Positions 51,390 to 60,425 are shown, counted from the first letter of the stretch. The stretch: 64,000 bases of DNA from Thermotogae bacterium (GCA_024233675.1 JACKPH010000003.1:1-64000); one strand, 5' to 3'. The notes: a model not told the origin generated them from the letters alone. Program-made: numbers and translations.

Positions 51390-51420
51390 AAAAAAAACGG
51401 ATAAATAAATTATCCGTTTT
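51390..51420 (-). terminator. terminator after rseC
   Basis: Stem AAAACGGATAA/TTATCCGTTTT (51394-51404, 51410-51420) overlaps the rseC stop and is followed on the minus strand by a U-run. Confidence 0.85.
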
Positions 51421-51847
51421 GTACTTTAAAATTATTTATTTTTTCTATTATTTCAGGAAGATATTTATCTTTAAATATCTTTCTGTCTGCCACTGATATT
51501 ATAATATAAGCTACAGCCATACCGGCAAGACCTGAAAGAAATGAATATACATCAGGTACTCCTGCAATATACATAATTACTGTAAGGGCTATAAAAACCA
51601 GAAGCGGTATACCGTAAACTATAAATGACACTTTTGATATTGAAAATTCAGGTAATTTAACACTTACGCAGTCTCCGGGTTTTAATGACATGTTATTTTC
51701 ATTCTTTGCTTTTATTTTTATTTTGTTATCCCCGGGAATAACCGAACAGCTTCCCTGACTTGAACAGCTTTCACATTCGGAAATTCTTTCGGCCTGTAAA
51801 AATATATATTTATCAGTAATTTCCGAAACAGTCATTATTCTGTTGAT
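51410..51847 (-). CDS. rseC: RseC/MucC family protein
   Basis: A small two-helix membrane protein. About 145 residues: an N-terminal soluble part with cysteine motif SECESCSSQGSCS, a beta domain (KPGDCVSVKLPE), two membrane helices (FIVYGIPLLVFIALTVIMYIAG and SGLAGMAVAYIIISVA) and a cytoplasmic tail. RseC acts with SoxR-reducing/Rnf systems or in sigma-E circuits elsewhere. The start is uncertain: GGAGGTG is best spaced for the ATC at 51847, the GTG at 51856 lies inside that site, and the first ATG (51835) is 16 bases away. It follows the ECF sigma gene by 9-18 bp. Confidence 0.8.
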   Translation of the reverse strand: MNRIMTVSEITDKYIFLQAERISECESCSSQGSCSVIPGDNKIKIKAKNENNMSLKPGDCVSVKLPEFSISKVSFIVYGIPLLVFIALTVIMYIAGVPDVYSFLSGLAGMAVAYIIISVADRKIFKDKYLPEIIEKINNFKVQNG

Positions 51848-51864
51848 AAGAAACACCTCCGTAA

Positions 51865-52413
51865 TTAAAAAATATTTTCGTTTTCTATAAGCTTCTGAAG
51901 TTTTTTTCTTGAATAATGAAGTTTACTTTTAACAGTACCTTCAGGTATATCCATTACCGAGGCTATATCTGAATAACTCATGCCTTCTATGTCTCTTAAT
52001 TTTATTATAAGTCTCTCATCATCTTCCATACTTTTCATTATCTGATCTATTTTTTCATTTGTTATCTGATTTATTGCATTTTCAGAAACATTTTCATCAG
52101 ACTGTATAAAATTAAAATATTTTTTTTCGGCATCATCAAAATTAATAAAATTGTTTTTATTTTTTTTAATAAAATCTTTTCCTACATTAACAGCTATTCT
52201 GTACATCCAAGTCATAAGTTTCGATTCATTTTTAAATGTATCAATGTATTTAAATACTCTTACATAAACTTCCTGCATGGCATCTTCTATTTCCGGCGTA
52301 TGTATATAGTTCTTCAGTATACCGTAAACAAGCGGGGAAGTCTCGCGGTAAAGATACTCAAAAGCTTCTTTGTTTTTACTTTTTAATAAATTAATAAGTT
52401 TATTTTCCTTCAT
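51865..52413 (-). CDS. rpoE: ECF sigma factor, RpoE-like
   Basis: 182 residues. Region 2 (about 25-95) contains the core-binding and -10 motifs EIEDAMQEVYVRVFKYIDTF and LMTWMYRIAVNVGKDFIKK; region 4 (about 125-175) has the helix-turn-helix MSYSDIASVMDIPEGTVKSKLHYSRKKL. It should direct an extracytoplasmic stress regulon. rseC follows directly, but no rseA/rseB-type anti-sigma gene is next to it. GGGGGG lies before the ATG. Confidence 0.92.
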   Translation of the reverse strand: MKENKLINLLKSKNKEAFEYLYRETSPLVYGILKNYIHTPEIEDAMQEVYVRVFKYIDTFKNESKLMTWMYRIAVNVGKDFIKKNKNNFINFDDAEKKYFNFIQSDENVSENAINQITNEKIDQIMKSMEDDERLIIKLRDIEGMSYSDIASVMDIPEGTVKSKLHYSRKKLQKLIENENIF

Positions 52414-52525
52414 TAAAACAGCTCCCCCCTGAAAAATTATAACATATCCTTTATAAGATTCTGTTAATAAGAGTTTCTAAAATTATATGATACTATTAAA
52501 TATCGGATTAAAACACTAATATATT

Positions 52526-52558
52526 AGAAAAAAACAGGAGTAAAAACTCCTGTTTTTT
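52526..52558 (-). terminator. terminator after oppF
   Basis: Stem AAAACAGGAGT/ACTCCTGTTTT (52531-52541, 52546-52556) with A- and T-runs on either side; ends the opp operon and possibly also plus-strand transcripts. Confidence 0.85.
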
Positions 52559-53733
52559 TAACTTCTGAATTCACCGGCAAAATGACATGAAACATAATGA
52601 TCTTCTTCTATCATTTTTAAAGGCGGTTCTATTTTAGAACATATATCTTTTGCTATAGGACATCTCGGATGAAATCTGCATCCCTTAGGAGGGTTAAGAG
52701 GACTCGGTACATCTCCTTTAAGGATTATTCTCTTTTTCTTTACCTCAGGATCAGGAACAGGTATAGCAGACATAAGAGAAACAGTATACGGGTGCATCGG
52801 TTTTTCAAACAATTTTTCTTTTGATGTCAGCTCAGCTATTTTCCCGAGATACATAACCGCAATTCTGTCAGAAATGTGTTTTACAACAGCAAGGTCATGA
52901 GCTATAAATATAAATGTAAGTTTATATTCTTTCTGTATATCCATCATAAGATTTATAACCTGTGACTGTACAGAAACATCAAGAGCAGAAACAGCTTCAT
53001 CAGATACGATAAGCTTAGGATTTAATGCAAGGGCCCTTGCTATACCTATTCTCTGCCTCTGACCACCTGAAAACTGATGAGGAAATCTGTACATATAATC
53101 TTTCTGAAGACCTACTTTGTCAAGAAGATCACCTACTACATTGTTTACATCGGAAGGTTTTATTAAATTATGTGTAAGCATACCTTCCGCAATAATATTT
53201 TTTATTCTCTGTCTCGGATTAAGCGAAGAATAAGGATCCTGGAATATTATCTGTGCATTTCTTCTGAAATATTTTCTTTTATGATTATTTCCTGTATCGA
53301 CTAATTTTTTAAGTCCTGCAATTCCTTCTTCAAAATAAACTTTGGCATATTTTCTGTCTATTTCGTTCTGAAAAAATTCTATGGCTTCATTTTGATTTTT
53401 AAAATCCGATCTTGCTTTTTCAAATCTTTCAAGATATGTGTCATTAAGATATTTTTTCATTTGTGAACCCTTCATAAACCAGGTTGTGGTATCTTCACCA
53501 TCGAGCATTATTCTTCCGGCTGTAGGATCCATAAGTCTTAGAACAGACATTCCAGTAGTACTTTTACCGCATCCGGATTCACCTACCAAGCCAAGAGTTT
53601 CACCCTGTCTTACATCAAATGAAATATCATCAACCGCTTTTACCTGTGCAACAACTTTTTTAAAAACCCCGGCTCTTACAGGAAAATATTTTTTTAAATT
53701 ATCTACTTTAAGAAGTATTTTCTTATCTTCCAT
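52558..53733 (-). CDS. oppF: oligopeptide ABC transporter ATPase OppF, with insertion
   Basis: ATP-hydrolysing subunit of the peptide importer. 391 residues, about 60 more than usual. Walker A is GESGCGKST, the Q-loop is QIIFQDPYSSLNPRQ with Gln165, the signature FSGGQRQRIGIARAL, Walker B LIVSDEAVSALDVS. The extra residues lie between Walker A and the Q-loop: a charged helical segment around KYLNDTYLERFEKARSDF and KVYFEEGIAGLKKLVD. The C-terminal oligo_HPY cysteines (GCRFHPRCPIAKDIC) are typical. Shares one base with oppD. Confidence 0.93.
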   Translation of the reverse strand: MEDKKILLKVDNLKKYFPVRAGVFKKVVAQVKAVDDISFDVRQGETLGLVGESGCGKSTTGMSVLRLMDPTAGRIMLDGEDTTTWFMKGSQMKKYLNDTYLERFEKARSDFKNQNEAIEFFQNEIDRKYAKVYFEEGIAGLKKLVDTGNNHKRKYFRRNAQIIFQDPYSSLNPRQRIKNIIAEGMLTHNLIKPSDVNNVVGDLLDKVGLQKDYMYRFPHQFSGGQRQRIGIARALALNPKLIVSDEAVSALDVSVQSQVINLMMDIQKEYKLTFIFIAHDLAVVKHISDRIAVMYLGKIAELTSKEKLFEKPMHPYTVSLMSAIPVPDPEVKKKRIILKGDVPSPLNPPKGCRFHPRCPIAKDICSKIEPPLKMIEEDHYVSCHFAGEFRS

Positions 53734-54767
53734 TATTTATCACCCGCTCTGACTTTTTTTACTTCTTCCACTAGTTTGTCTATATGCCAGCATCTTGAAA
53801 AATGATCATTTTCAATTGTTTCAAGTCCAGGATGATCCGTTTTACATTTATCGGAAGCTAAAAAACATCTGTTTGAAAATTTACAGCCTTTCGGAAAATT
53901 CAAAGGACTCGGCACAACACCCGGAATAGCCCATAATCTTTCGGTATCAATATCTATTCTCGGTATAGAATTCATAAGTCCCCATGTATAAGGATGTCTT
54001 GGATTTTTATATATATTGACAATATCTCCCTGTTCGACAGTTTCACCGCCGTACATAACTATTGCCCTGTCTGACATTTCGGCAACAACACCGAGATCAT
54101 GTGTTATGAAAATTATAGCCATTCCGAATTCTTTCTGAAGATCTTTCATAAGTTCAAGTATCTGTGCCTGAATAGTAACATCAAGTGCTGTTGTTGGTTC
54201 ATCAGCTATAAGTATTGACGGATTACACGAAAGCGCCATAGCTATCATAGCTCTCTGTCTCATTCCTCCTGAAAGTTCATGAGGATACTGATCCACACGT
54301 TTTTCAGGTTCAGGTATACCTACTTTTCTAAGAAGATCCACTGCTCTTGTTTTTGCATCTTCTTCATTCATTTTCATATGAAGAGTTATGGCTTCTGTTA
54401 TCTGTTCACCGATAGTAAAAACAGGATTTAAAGCTGTCATAGGTTCCTGAAATATCATAGCTATTTCGTTACCTCTTACCGATCTCATTTCGGAATCAGA
54501 CATTTTAGTTACATTTTTACCCTTATATATAATTTCCCCTTCGGGAATATAACCGTTTGTATCAAGAAGTCTCATTATAGAGAGTGAAGTTACGGATTTT
54601 CCGGAACCGGATTCACCTACTATAGCAAGTGTTTCTCCGGGACACAAATCAAAATCAATACCGTTAACGGCTTTTACTATTCCGTCTTCTGTTTTGAAAT
54701 ATGTTTTTAAATTTTTTACTTTTAGAATAGGTTCTTTATCCGACACAATAATTCCTCCTTTCGTCAC
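53733..54767 (-). CDS. oppD: oligopeptide ABC transporter ATPase OppD
   Basis: 344 residues of normal architecture: Walker A GESGSGKSVTS, Q-loop MIFQEPMTALNPV, signature LSGGMRQRAMIAMAL, Walker B ILIADEPTTALDVT and a C-terminal cysteine segment GCKFSNRCFLASDKC. It overlaps oppC by 4 bp. An in-frame GTG a few codons in is an alternative start (VSDKEPILK), because the best GGAGG lies near the first codons. Confidence 0.93.
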   Translation of the reverse strand: MTKGGIIVSDKEPILKVKNLKTYFKTEDGIVKAVNGIDFDLCPGETLAIVGESGSGKSVTSLSIMRLLDTNGYIPEGEIIYKGKNVTKMSDSEMRSVRGNEIAMIFQEPMTALNPVFTIGEQITEAITLHMKMNEEDAKTRAVDLLRKVGIPEPEKRVDQYPHELSGGMRQRAMIAMALSCNPSILIADEPTTALDVTIQAQILELMKDLQKEFGMAIIFITHDLGVVAEMSDRAIVMYGGETVEQGDIVNIYKNPRHPYTWGLMNSIPRIDIDTERLWAIPGVVPSPLNFPKGCKFSNRCFLASDKCKTDHPGLETIENDHFSRCWHIDKLVEEVKKVRAGDK

Positions 54768-56284
54768 ATTCTGAGTTTAGGATCAAAAATATCTCTTAGT
54801 GCATCACCAACAAGATTCCAAGCAAGAACAAAAAGGACCATTGCTGTACCGGGATATACTATGGTGTACCAAAACTGGAAAGGATTATCTCCTCCGCCAA
54901 GCATCCAGTCTCTGGCATAAGTAAGTATTGATCCCCAGTCAGCATAACCCTGAGGAGCGCCTACTCCGAGGAAACTGAGAGATGCTGCGGTTATAACCAT
55001 AGATCCTATTCTCATTGACGCCTGTACAACTACCGGAAATATAGTGTTTGGTAATATATGTTTTATAATTATTTTCCAGTCGGCAACTCCGAGAGCTTTT
55101 GCCGCAATAACATACTGTTCATTTTTTGCCTGTAATATATTACCTCTTATAAGCCTTGCTGTTCCCATCCATCCGAAGACAACCATAGCAATCATTACTT
55201 TATCAAGCCCTGTACCCAAAATAGTTGTAAGAACCATAGCAGAAAGCATAAAAGGTATTGACATGAATATATCGGTTATTCTCATCATTATTTCATCTAT
55301 CCATCCGCCGAAATAAGCAGATACGGAACCTATAAAAAGTCCTATTACAGTAGCTATTGATACAACTACAAGACCTATTTTAAAACCTGTTCTCGTACCC
55401 CATATTACACCGTAATATATATCCTTAGAGTTACTTACTCCGAAAGGATGATCTTCTGACGGTGGCTGTGGCTGAGTTGTCATATTAACATTAGGCATAA
55501 GATAAGGGTCAAAATTTATGGAATTTATATAAGTTTTATGTACTTCTTTGTAGAATGATTTTGCATCATTAAGAAAATCAGATGAAACTTTAAGATTTTC
55601 CATTTTTTCTTTATATTTACCGGCAAGTATCATTCTCTGATCATAACTATTTACTTCATCAGTTATTGAATTTAATATTGATTTTTCAAGATCATCTTTT
55701 TTTGAAACTTCTGATTCTATTCTTTTTATATATTTTTCAGGTTTTTTATCAAATTCCTTAAAATATTTATAAGTTACAAAGCCGTTTTCCGCAAAAGGTT
55801 TAAGTTCTTTTTCGAATTCTTCTTCAGAAACAGTACCTTCTTTGTACTGATTAATTACATCAAGGAATCCATCGAGTTTATCAACATCTGTAAGTTTCTG
55901 ATAATAAGAATAATCTATTATATAATATTCCGAAAGCGGTTGAATTACAGCTATTAAATCATCTTTTGTTATTTCTTTGTCTTTATATTTTTCAACAGCC
56001 TGACCAAGTTCTTTTACGCTTTCATAATCCATTTCCACGAAACCGTAAACTGTATCATAATAAGACTGAAAATAATAAAGTATCATATCTTTATTTTCTT
56101 CTTTATAATCATTAAGAAGATTATCTATTTTCTCAAGGTCAGCATCATTAGGTATAACCGGCGGTGCTATATAAGGTGCTATTATTGCTATAACAACAAA
56201 AAACAAAAGCAGACCTATACCTATCATGGCTGAGGGATTTTTAACAAATTTTTTCAGGGTTCTTTTCATCTCTTCCTTATTCAC
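54764..56284 (-). CDS. oppC: oligopeptide ABC transporter permease OppC with about 200-residue external insertion
   Basis: 506 residues where 290-310 is common. TM1 (MIGIGLLLFFVVIAIIAPYIA) is followed by about 220 polar residues before the core restarts at HPFGVSNSKDI (His279). In ordinary OppC the HPFG-like segment comes soon after TM1. The insert is acidic and helical (for example DYKEENKDMILYYFQSYYD, KYIKRIESEVSKKDDLEKS) and by topology lies outside the membrane. The core has the coupling EAA loop AAKALGVADWKIIIKHILPN. It may extend the contact with the binding protein. Confidence 0.92.
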   Translation of the reverse strand: MNKEEMKRTLKKFVKNPSAMIGIGLLLFFVVIAIIAPYIAPPVIPNDADLEKIDNLLNDYKEENKDMILYYFQSYYDTVYGFVEMDYESVKELGQAVEKYKDKEITKDDLIAVIQPLSEYYIIDYSYYQKLTDVDKLDGFLDVINQYKEGTVSEEEFEKELKPFAENGFVTYKYFKEFDKKPEKYIKRIESEVSKKDDLEKSILNSITDEVNSYDQRMILAGKYKEKMENLKVSSDFLNDAKSFYKEVHKTYINSINFDPYLMPNVNMTTQPQPPSEDHPFGVSNSKDIYYGVIWGTRTGFKIGLVVVSIATVIGLFIGSVSAYFGGWIDEIMMRITDIFMSIPFMLSAMVLTTILGTGLDKVMIAMVVFGWMGTARLIRGNILQAKNEQYVIAAKALGVADWKIIIKHILPNTIFPVVVQASMRIGSMVITAASLSFLGVGAPQGYADWGSILTYARDWMLGGGDNPFQFWYTIVYPGTAMVLFVLAWNLVGDALRDIFDPKLRM

Positions 56285-56295
56285 AAGTAATCACC

Positions 56296-57342
56296 TCACT
56301 CAAGTCTTATTCTGGGATCTATTAGCGCATAAGAAATATCTATTATAAGATTACCTACAATTAATATCACGGAAGAAAAAAGAAGACTACCCATTATTGA
56401 TGCATAATCAAGCTGCTGGGCCGCTCTTGCCGCAAATCTTCCTATACCTGTTCTGTTAAAAATACTTTCAACAATGATAACTCCCATAAACAAACCTATT
56501 ACCATATTACCGGCAACTGTAACAACAGGAATCATAGCATTCTTTTTTGCATGTTTATTTATAACTTCTTTCTCAGCAAGACCTTTTGCCCTTGCTGTTC
56601 TTATATAATCTTTTCTTAAAACTTCAAGCATTGATGATCTTGTTATTCTTAAAAGATATGCCCACCAGAGCCATGACATTGTTATAATAGGTCCTATTAT
56701 ATGTCTGAGTGCATCCCAGAATATATCAAACCTCAAATTTAATATTGCATCTATTGTCAGAAATTTTGTATACTGATGATATTCTGCGGATCTTACAATA
56801 GTTTCTGCCCAATTACTTAGATTCTGAGGAGGAAACCAGTTCACACCTACATAAAAAAACAGTATTATTACAAGTCCAAATACAAAATCAGGAAGCGACC
56901 ATCCTACAAGAGCAAAAATTCTTATAAGCTGATCTATCCATGAATTATGATGTATAGCAGCCTTTATTCCCAGCCATATACCTATTCCTAATATAGGTAT
57001 AAGAGCATAAAGCGCAAGTTCTATAGTATAAGGCAATCTGTGAATAATTGCTTGTGTTACAGGTTCTTTTCCTACTATTGACCAACCCAAATCACCTTTA
57101 ACTAAATTACCGAGCCATTTACCGTATCTTATAGGTAAAGGATCGTTCAAACCGTATTTGTCTTTAAGCTGTTCCATTTCCTCAATGGAAATTTTATCTA
57201 ATTTATTTGCATCAACATAGGCGGATAAAAGTTTATCCGGTCCGAGTATCTGCATCATGGAAAATACTATAAGGGTAACTCCGATAAGAACCAACGGCAA
57301 TAAAAGTAATCTCCTTATGATATATGCTGCCAAAACATCCAC
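56296..57342 (-). CDS. oppB: oligopeptide ABC transporter permease OppB
   Basis: 348 residues with six membrane helices; the N-terminal IIRRLLLLPLVLIGVTLIVFSM is characteristic, as is the EAA loop YIRTARAKGLAEKEVINKHAKKNAMIP. It forms the channel with OppC. It is separated from oppA by a 76-bp gap with a terminator-like hairpin. Confidence 0.94.
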   Translation of the reverse strand: MDVLAAYIIRRLLLLPLVLIGVTLIVFSMMQILGPDKLLSAYVDANKLDKISIEEMEQLKDKYGLNDPLPIRYGKWLGNLVKGDLGWSIVGKEPVTQAIIHRLPYTIELALYALIPILGIGIWLGIKAAIHHNSWIDQLIRIFALVGWSLPDFVFGLVIILFFYVGVNWFPPQNLSNWAETIVRSAEYHQYTKFLTIDAILNLRFDIFWDALRHIIGPIITMSWLWWAYLLRITRSSMLEVLRKDYIRTARAKGLAEKEVINKHAKKNAMIPVVTVAGNMVIGLFMGVIIVESIFNRTGIGRFAARAAQQLDYASIMGSLLFSSVILIVGNLIIDISYALIDPRIRLE

Positions 57343-57373
57343 CTCCGAATACCTACCGTATTAGCATTTCTTA

Positions 57374-57410
57374 TAAAAAAAATAGAGGGGTATTACTACC
57401 CCTCTTTTTT
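57374..57410 (-). terminator. intercistronic terminator between oppA and oppB
   Basis: Stem AGAGGGGTA/TACCCCTCT (57384-57392, 57397-57405) with a 4-nt loop is followed on the minus strand by ATTTTTTTT. Partial read-through would give much more oppA than transporter mRNA, as for bmpA. Confidence 0.8.
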
Positions 57411-57418
57411 ATTTAATT

Positions 57419-59269
57419 TTATTCTGATTTTGATAATGAGTAGTAATCTTCACCAGGTCTTATAGGATTTCTGTAATAACCTTTAACCCAACTTCTCTGA
57501 GCTCTTAGTCCTAAAGGCTGATATAAAGCCATAGAAAGTCCGTGGTCAAGAACAAATTCCTGAATCTGAACATAAAGTTTCTGTCTCATCTTAGGATCAG
57601 GATCAACAGAAGCAAGTTCTATCATTTTGTTTAATGATCTTCCGCCGAATTCAGGCTGCGGTCTTCTTGCAAATGCATCAAAAGCTTCCCCGTAGAATTT
57701 ACCGTAATCTCCGCTTGAATGATAATAAGTAAAAATAAAGTTGTGAGGATCAGGATAATCTGCAAGCCAACCTATTATGTAAACAGGCATAGTACCGTTC
57801 TTTCTTGCATCAAGATATGAAGGCCACTGTACTCCGGCAACTTCTACTTTAAATTTAGGATTAATCTTTGCGAGATTGTCTCTTAATATTTCAGCTGATC
57901 TCTGTCTTGATGAATTACCTGTGTTGTAAAGAATTGTCATTTTGAAACCTTTCTGCCACAACTGACCTCTGAAAGCTCTCTTGAAATAATTTGTAGCTTT
58001 ATCAAAGTCAAGATGATAACCTTCAAGTTCTCCATCATAACCTAAGAAACCTTCAGGTAAAACTGTAGGTACATTTATTCCGAGTCCGTTAAGTGTATCG
58101 TCAATAAATTCCTGATAATTGAAAGCATATGCGAAACCAAGTCTTACATTTTCATCAGTGAAGAAGTTAAGAGGTACGCCTTCTCCGTCAAGTTTTCCGG
58201 AACCAACATATTTTGATTCAGGTTTTATTTCCCAGTTGAAAGAAAGAGCTGTTATATTAACAGTCGGTAATCCTGACATAACTGTAACATTTGCTAATTC
58301 TTCTACCTGTGGTAAATATTCTGCTGGTGTTGTTATAAGATCAGCTTCACCGCTCTGAAGCATTGCGAATCTTGTTGACCATTCATCAATACCGGCAATT
58401 ACAATCTGTTTAAGTTTTGCAGGTTCTCTCCAGTAGTTGTCATTTCTTTCAAGAAAAACTTTCTGCTGTGCTCTGTCCCATGAAACAAGTTTGAAAGGAC
58501 CTGTACCGTTTGTCTGTGCATAAAGTGGTGAATCTTCTTTTTTCCAGTCATGATGTTTCCACCAGCCGTCTGCATTTCCGTCCCAAAGTCCGAGGCCTTC
58601 GCACCATTCTTTGTCAAGTATTCCTGACCAGTGTGAACTCTGTGAAAGAATGTTCATAAAAGGTCCGAATGCTTTAGGAAGTCTGAAAACAACTGTATCG
58701 CCTTCAACTTCAACTGCCGGGTCTATAACATCGTTAAAAAAGTCTATTAAAGCCTGTTTGTATTCTGATTTAGGATTCATATCAGCATCAAATATATCTC
58801 CCCATGCTGCTCCGACATATTCTTCAACCATTGATTCAATGTCATGTGTACCGAAAAGCGGTTCAAATAACATCCATGTAGGTCCTGCTGCAGGTGAAAA
58901 TACTAAAGCTCTTTCAAATGAGTATTCAACATCTTCAGGTGTCAGAGGATCTCCGTTGTGGAAAGTAACTCCTTTTCTTATAGGGAATACATAAACTGTT
59001 CCGTCATCGTTTAAGTATCCGTTTTCAACTGAAGGAACTGCTGTTGAAAGTAAAGGAACAAAATCAGCCATACTTCCGCCGTCATATGCGATTAAGTTTT
59101 CATATACATTATATAAAACTTCGCCGCTGGCGGTATCATAAGCATAATGAGGATCAAGTGTATCAGGTTCTCCTATGGTAGCGTAAAAAAATGTATCAGG
59201 ATTTACTACCTCAGAAAAAACAGAAACAACTGCAAAAACAACTAAAAAAACAAAAATAAGTTTTTTCAT
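57419..59269 (-). CDS. oppA: oligopeptide-binding protein OppA
   Basis: Extracytoplasmic peptide-binding protein, SBP_bac_5 family, 616 residues. The signal peptide (KKLIFVFLVVFAVVSVFSE) has no cysteine, so it is not a lipoprotein. Family marks: IGEPDTLDPHYAYDTASGEV, VYVFPIRKGVTFHNGDPLTPEDVEYSFERAL and NGTGPFKLVSWD. High expression is expected from its own promoter and the hairpin behind it. Specificity for peptides or for oligosaccharides (some Thermotoga homologues) cannot be told apart by eye; opp neighbours favour peptides. Confidence 0.92.
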   Translation of the reverse strand: MKKLIFVFLVVFAVVSVFSEVVNPDTFFYATIGEPDTLDPHYAYDTASGEVLYNVYENLIAYDGGSMADFVPLLSTAVPSVENGYLNDDGTVYVFPIRKGVTFHNGDPLTPEDVEYSFERALVFSPAAGPTWMLFEPLFGTHDIESMVEEYVGAAWGDIFDADMNPKSEYKQALIDFFNDVIDPAVEVEGDTVVFRLPKAFGPFMNILSQSSHWSGILDKEWCEGLGLWDGNADGWWKHHDWKKEDSPLYAQTNGTGPFKLVSWDRAQQKVFLERNDNYWREPAKLKQIVIAGIDEWSTRFAMLQSGEADLITTPAEYLPQVEELANVTVMSGLPTVNITALSFNWEIKPESKYVGSGKLDGEGVPLNFFTDENVRLGFAYAFNYQEFIDDTLNGLGINVPTVLPEGFLGYDGELEGYHLDFDKATNYFKRAFRGQLWQKGFKMTILYNTGNSSRQRSAEILRDNLAKINPKFKVEVAGVQWPSYLDARKNGTMPVYIIGWLADYPDPHNFIFTYYHSSGDYGKFYGEAFDAFARRPQPEFGGRSLNKMIELASVDPDPKMRQKLYVQIQEFVLDHGLSMALYQPLGLRAQRSWVKGYYRNPIRPGEDYYSLSKSE

Positions 59270-59567
59270 TTACTTACCCCCTTGTCAATGATTTGAAATG
59301 GTATAAACTAAACTATTAAAAATGCAAAAAAACTTTTGGAAACGAACAACAAACAACGTTTAACAATAAAGAAACAATATTTTTTGATTAGTACAGAGTT
59401 ATTTTACCATAATATTTCTTTAAATGCAAGTTTATAAATTATTTCGAAAATTACATTAACTTTTTATCCTTTTTCACTAACTATTTGCATTTGAAAAAAT
59501 TTTCATATTAATTTTTTATTTTTTTTGTTAATATTTATATAAATAAAAAATGTTAAGAAATTTTTTT
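59270..59567. other. leader and promoter region of oppA
   Basis: A stretch of about 300 bases without genes. It has the oppA promoter, a leader of about 120 nt with AACAA-rich text around 59340-59385, and AT-rich spacer towards the next gene. No riboswitch or ORF recognised. Confidence 0.5.
59401..59429 (-). promoter_or_regulatory. promoter of oppA
   Basis: Minus-strand TTGCAT (59424-59429), 17-bp spacer, TAAAAT (59401-59406). Confidence 0.6.
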
Positions 59568-59600
59568 CAAAAAAAGAGCAGATTTAAAAATCTACTCTTT
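59568..59600 (-). terminator. terminator after the gene at 59592
   Basis: Stem AAAGAGCAGATTT/AAATCTACTCTTT (59573-59585, 59588-59600, one mismatch) overlaps the stop codon; U-run on the minus strand. Confidence 0.75.
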
Positions 59601-60278
59601 TAATAGTTTTATCAGCGTTTCCCTGTATTCTGAATTAATTATTATTTTATCTTCTGATTTGTAAATTATTTTTTCTTTATCTGCAGGAGCATTTCTTTTT
59701 ACAGAAGATACTAATGCCGAAACTGATTTTTTGTTTTTCAGACCCATTTCACGGCATATTTCTTCCGAGTCTTCTTCTCCTTTTTTTAAAAGTATTTCCA
59801 TAAATTTTTTAGTCATAGGTCTGAGTTTTTTTGAAAACTGTTTAAGTTCTTCTTCATTCCATTTATTTTTACCTGTTTCAAGAAATACTGTTTTAAGGGC
59901 TTTAATTCTTTTATTTAAATCATTGCTGAGAAAACTTATTATTATTTCCCTGTCAATTTCGGAAAGTGATATAAACGGTATTATCTCTTTTATGTTTTCA
60001 AGTGATATGTTTATTTCTTCCTCAAAATTTCCGTATATAATTTTACCGTCTTTATATATTATTTTTATTTTTCTGAAGTATTTTTCAATTATTTTTTCCG
60101 ATATATATTTTTTTACTTCGTAATTTTCAATTTTGTTAACAAAAGATATTATTTCATAAAAGTCTTTTTCCGTATTTAATTTTATAAAAATACTTTCTTC
60201 AAGTTTTTTTTCATTTTCGGGATTTATTATGTCATCTCCCAAAAAATCATAAAGCGTCGCCATTATTTCATATATCAC
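59592..60278 (-). CDS. hypothetical protein, possible C-terminal DNA-binding domain
   Basis: 228 residues, GTG start with GAGGTG seven bases upstream. Highly charged and mainly helical without membrane segments. The last 85 residues (EEICREMGLKNKKSVSALVSSVKRN then beta text KIIYKSEDKIIINSEYRETLIKLL) have the shape of a winged helix. The first part has a long Lys/Glu/Ile region. No family recognised. Single gene between the opp operon and the pseudouridine synthase, divergent from the latter. Confidence 0.6.
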   Translation of the reverse strand: MIYEIMATLYDFLGDDIINPENEKKLEESIFIKLNTEKDFYEIISFVNKIENYEVKKYISEKIIEKYFRKIKIIYKDGKIIYGNFEEEINISLENIKEIIPFISLSEIDREIIISFLSNDLNKRIKALKTVFLETGKNKWNEEELKQFSKKLRPMTKKFMEILLKKGEEDSEEICREMGLKNKKSVSALVSSVKRNAPADKEKIIYKSEDKIIINSEYRETLIKLLKE

Positions 60279-60425
60279 TCAGATTCACCTCTTAACTTTT
60301 TATGAATATATTATATTTTACCAGAAATTTTTTTATTTTACATTTATATTAAATATACCGTTTTTTTACTTTCTTTATATATAATAAATATAAACTAATA
60401 TAATTTTGATAAAGAGGTTAAAAAA

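Noticed and set aside
59270..59591. Candidate small RNA or riboswitch in the oppA leader
   Set aside because: No conserved fold or terminator within the leader; AACAA-rich text looks unstructured.
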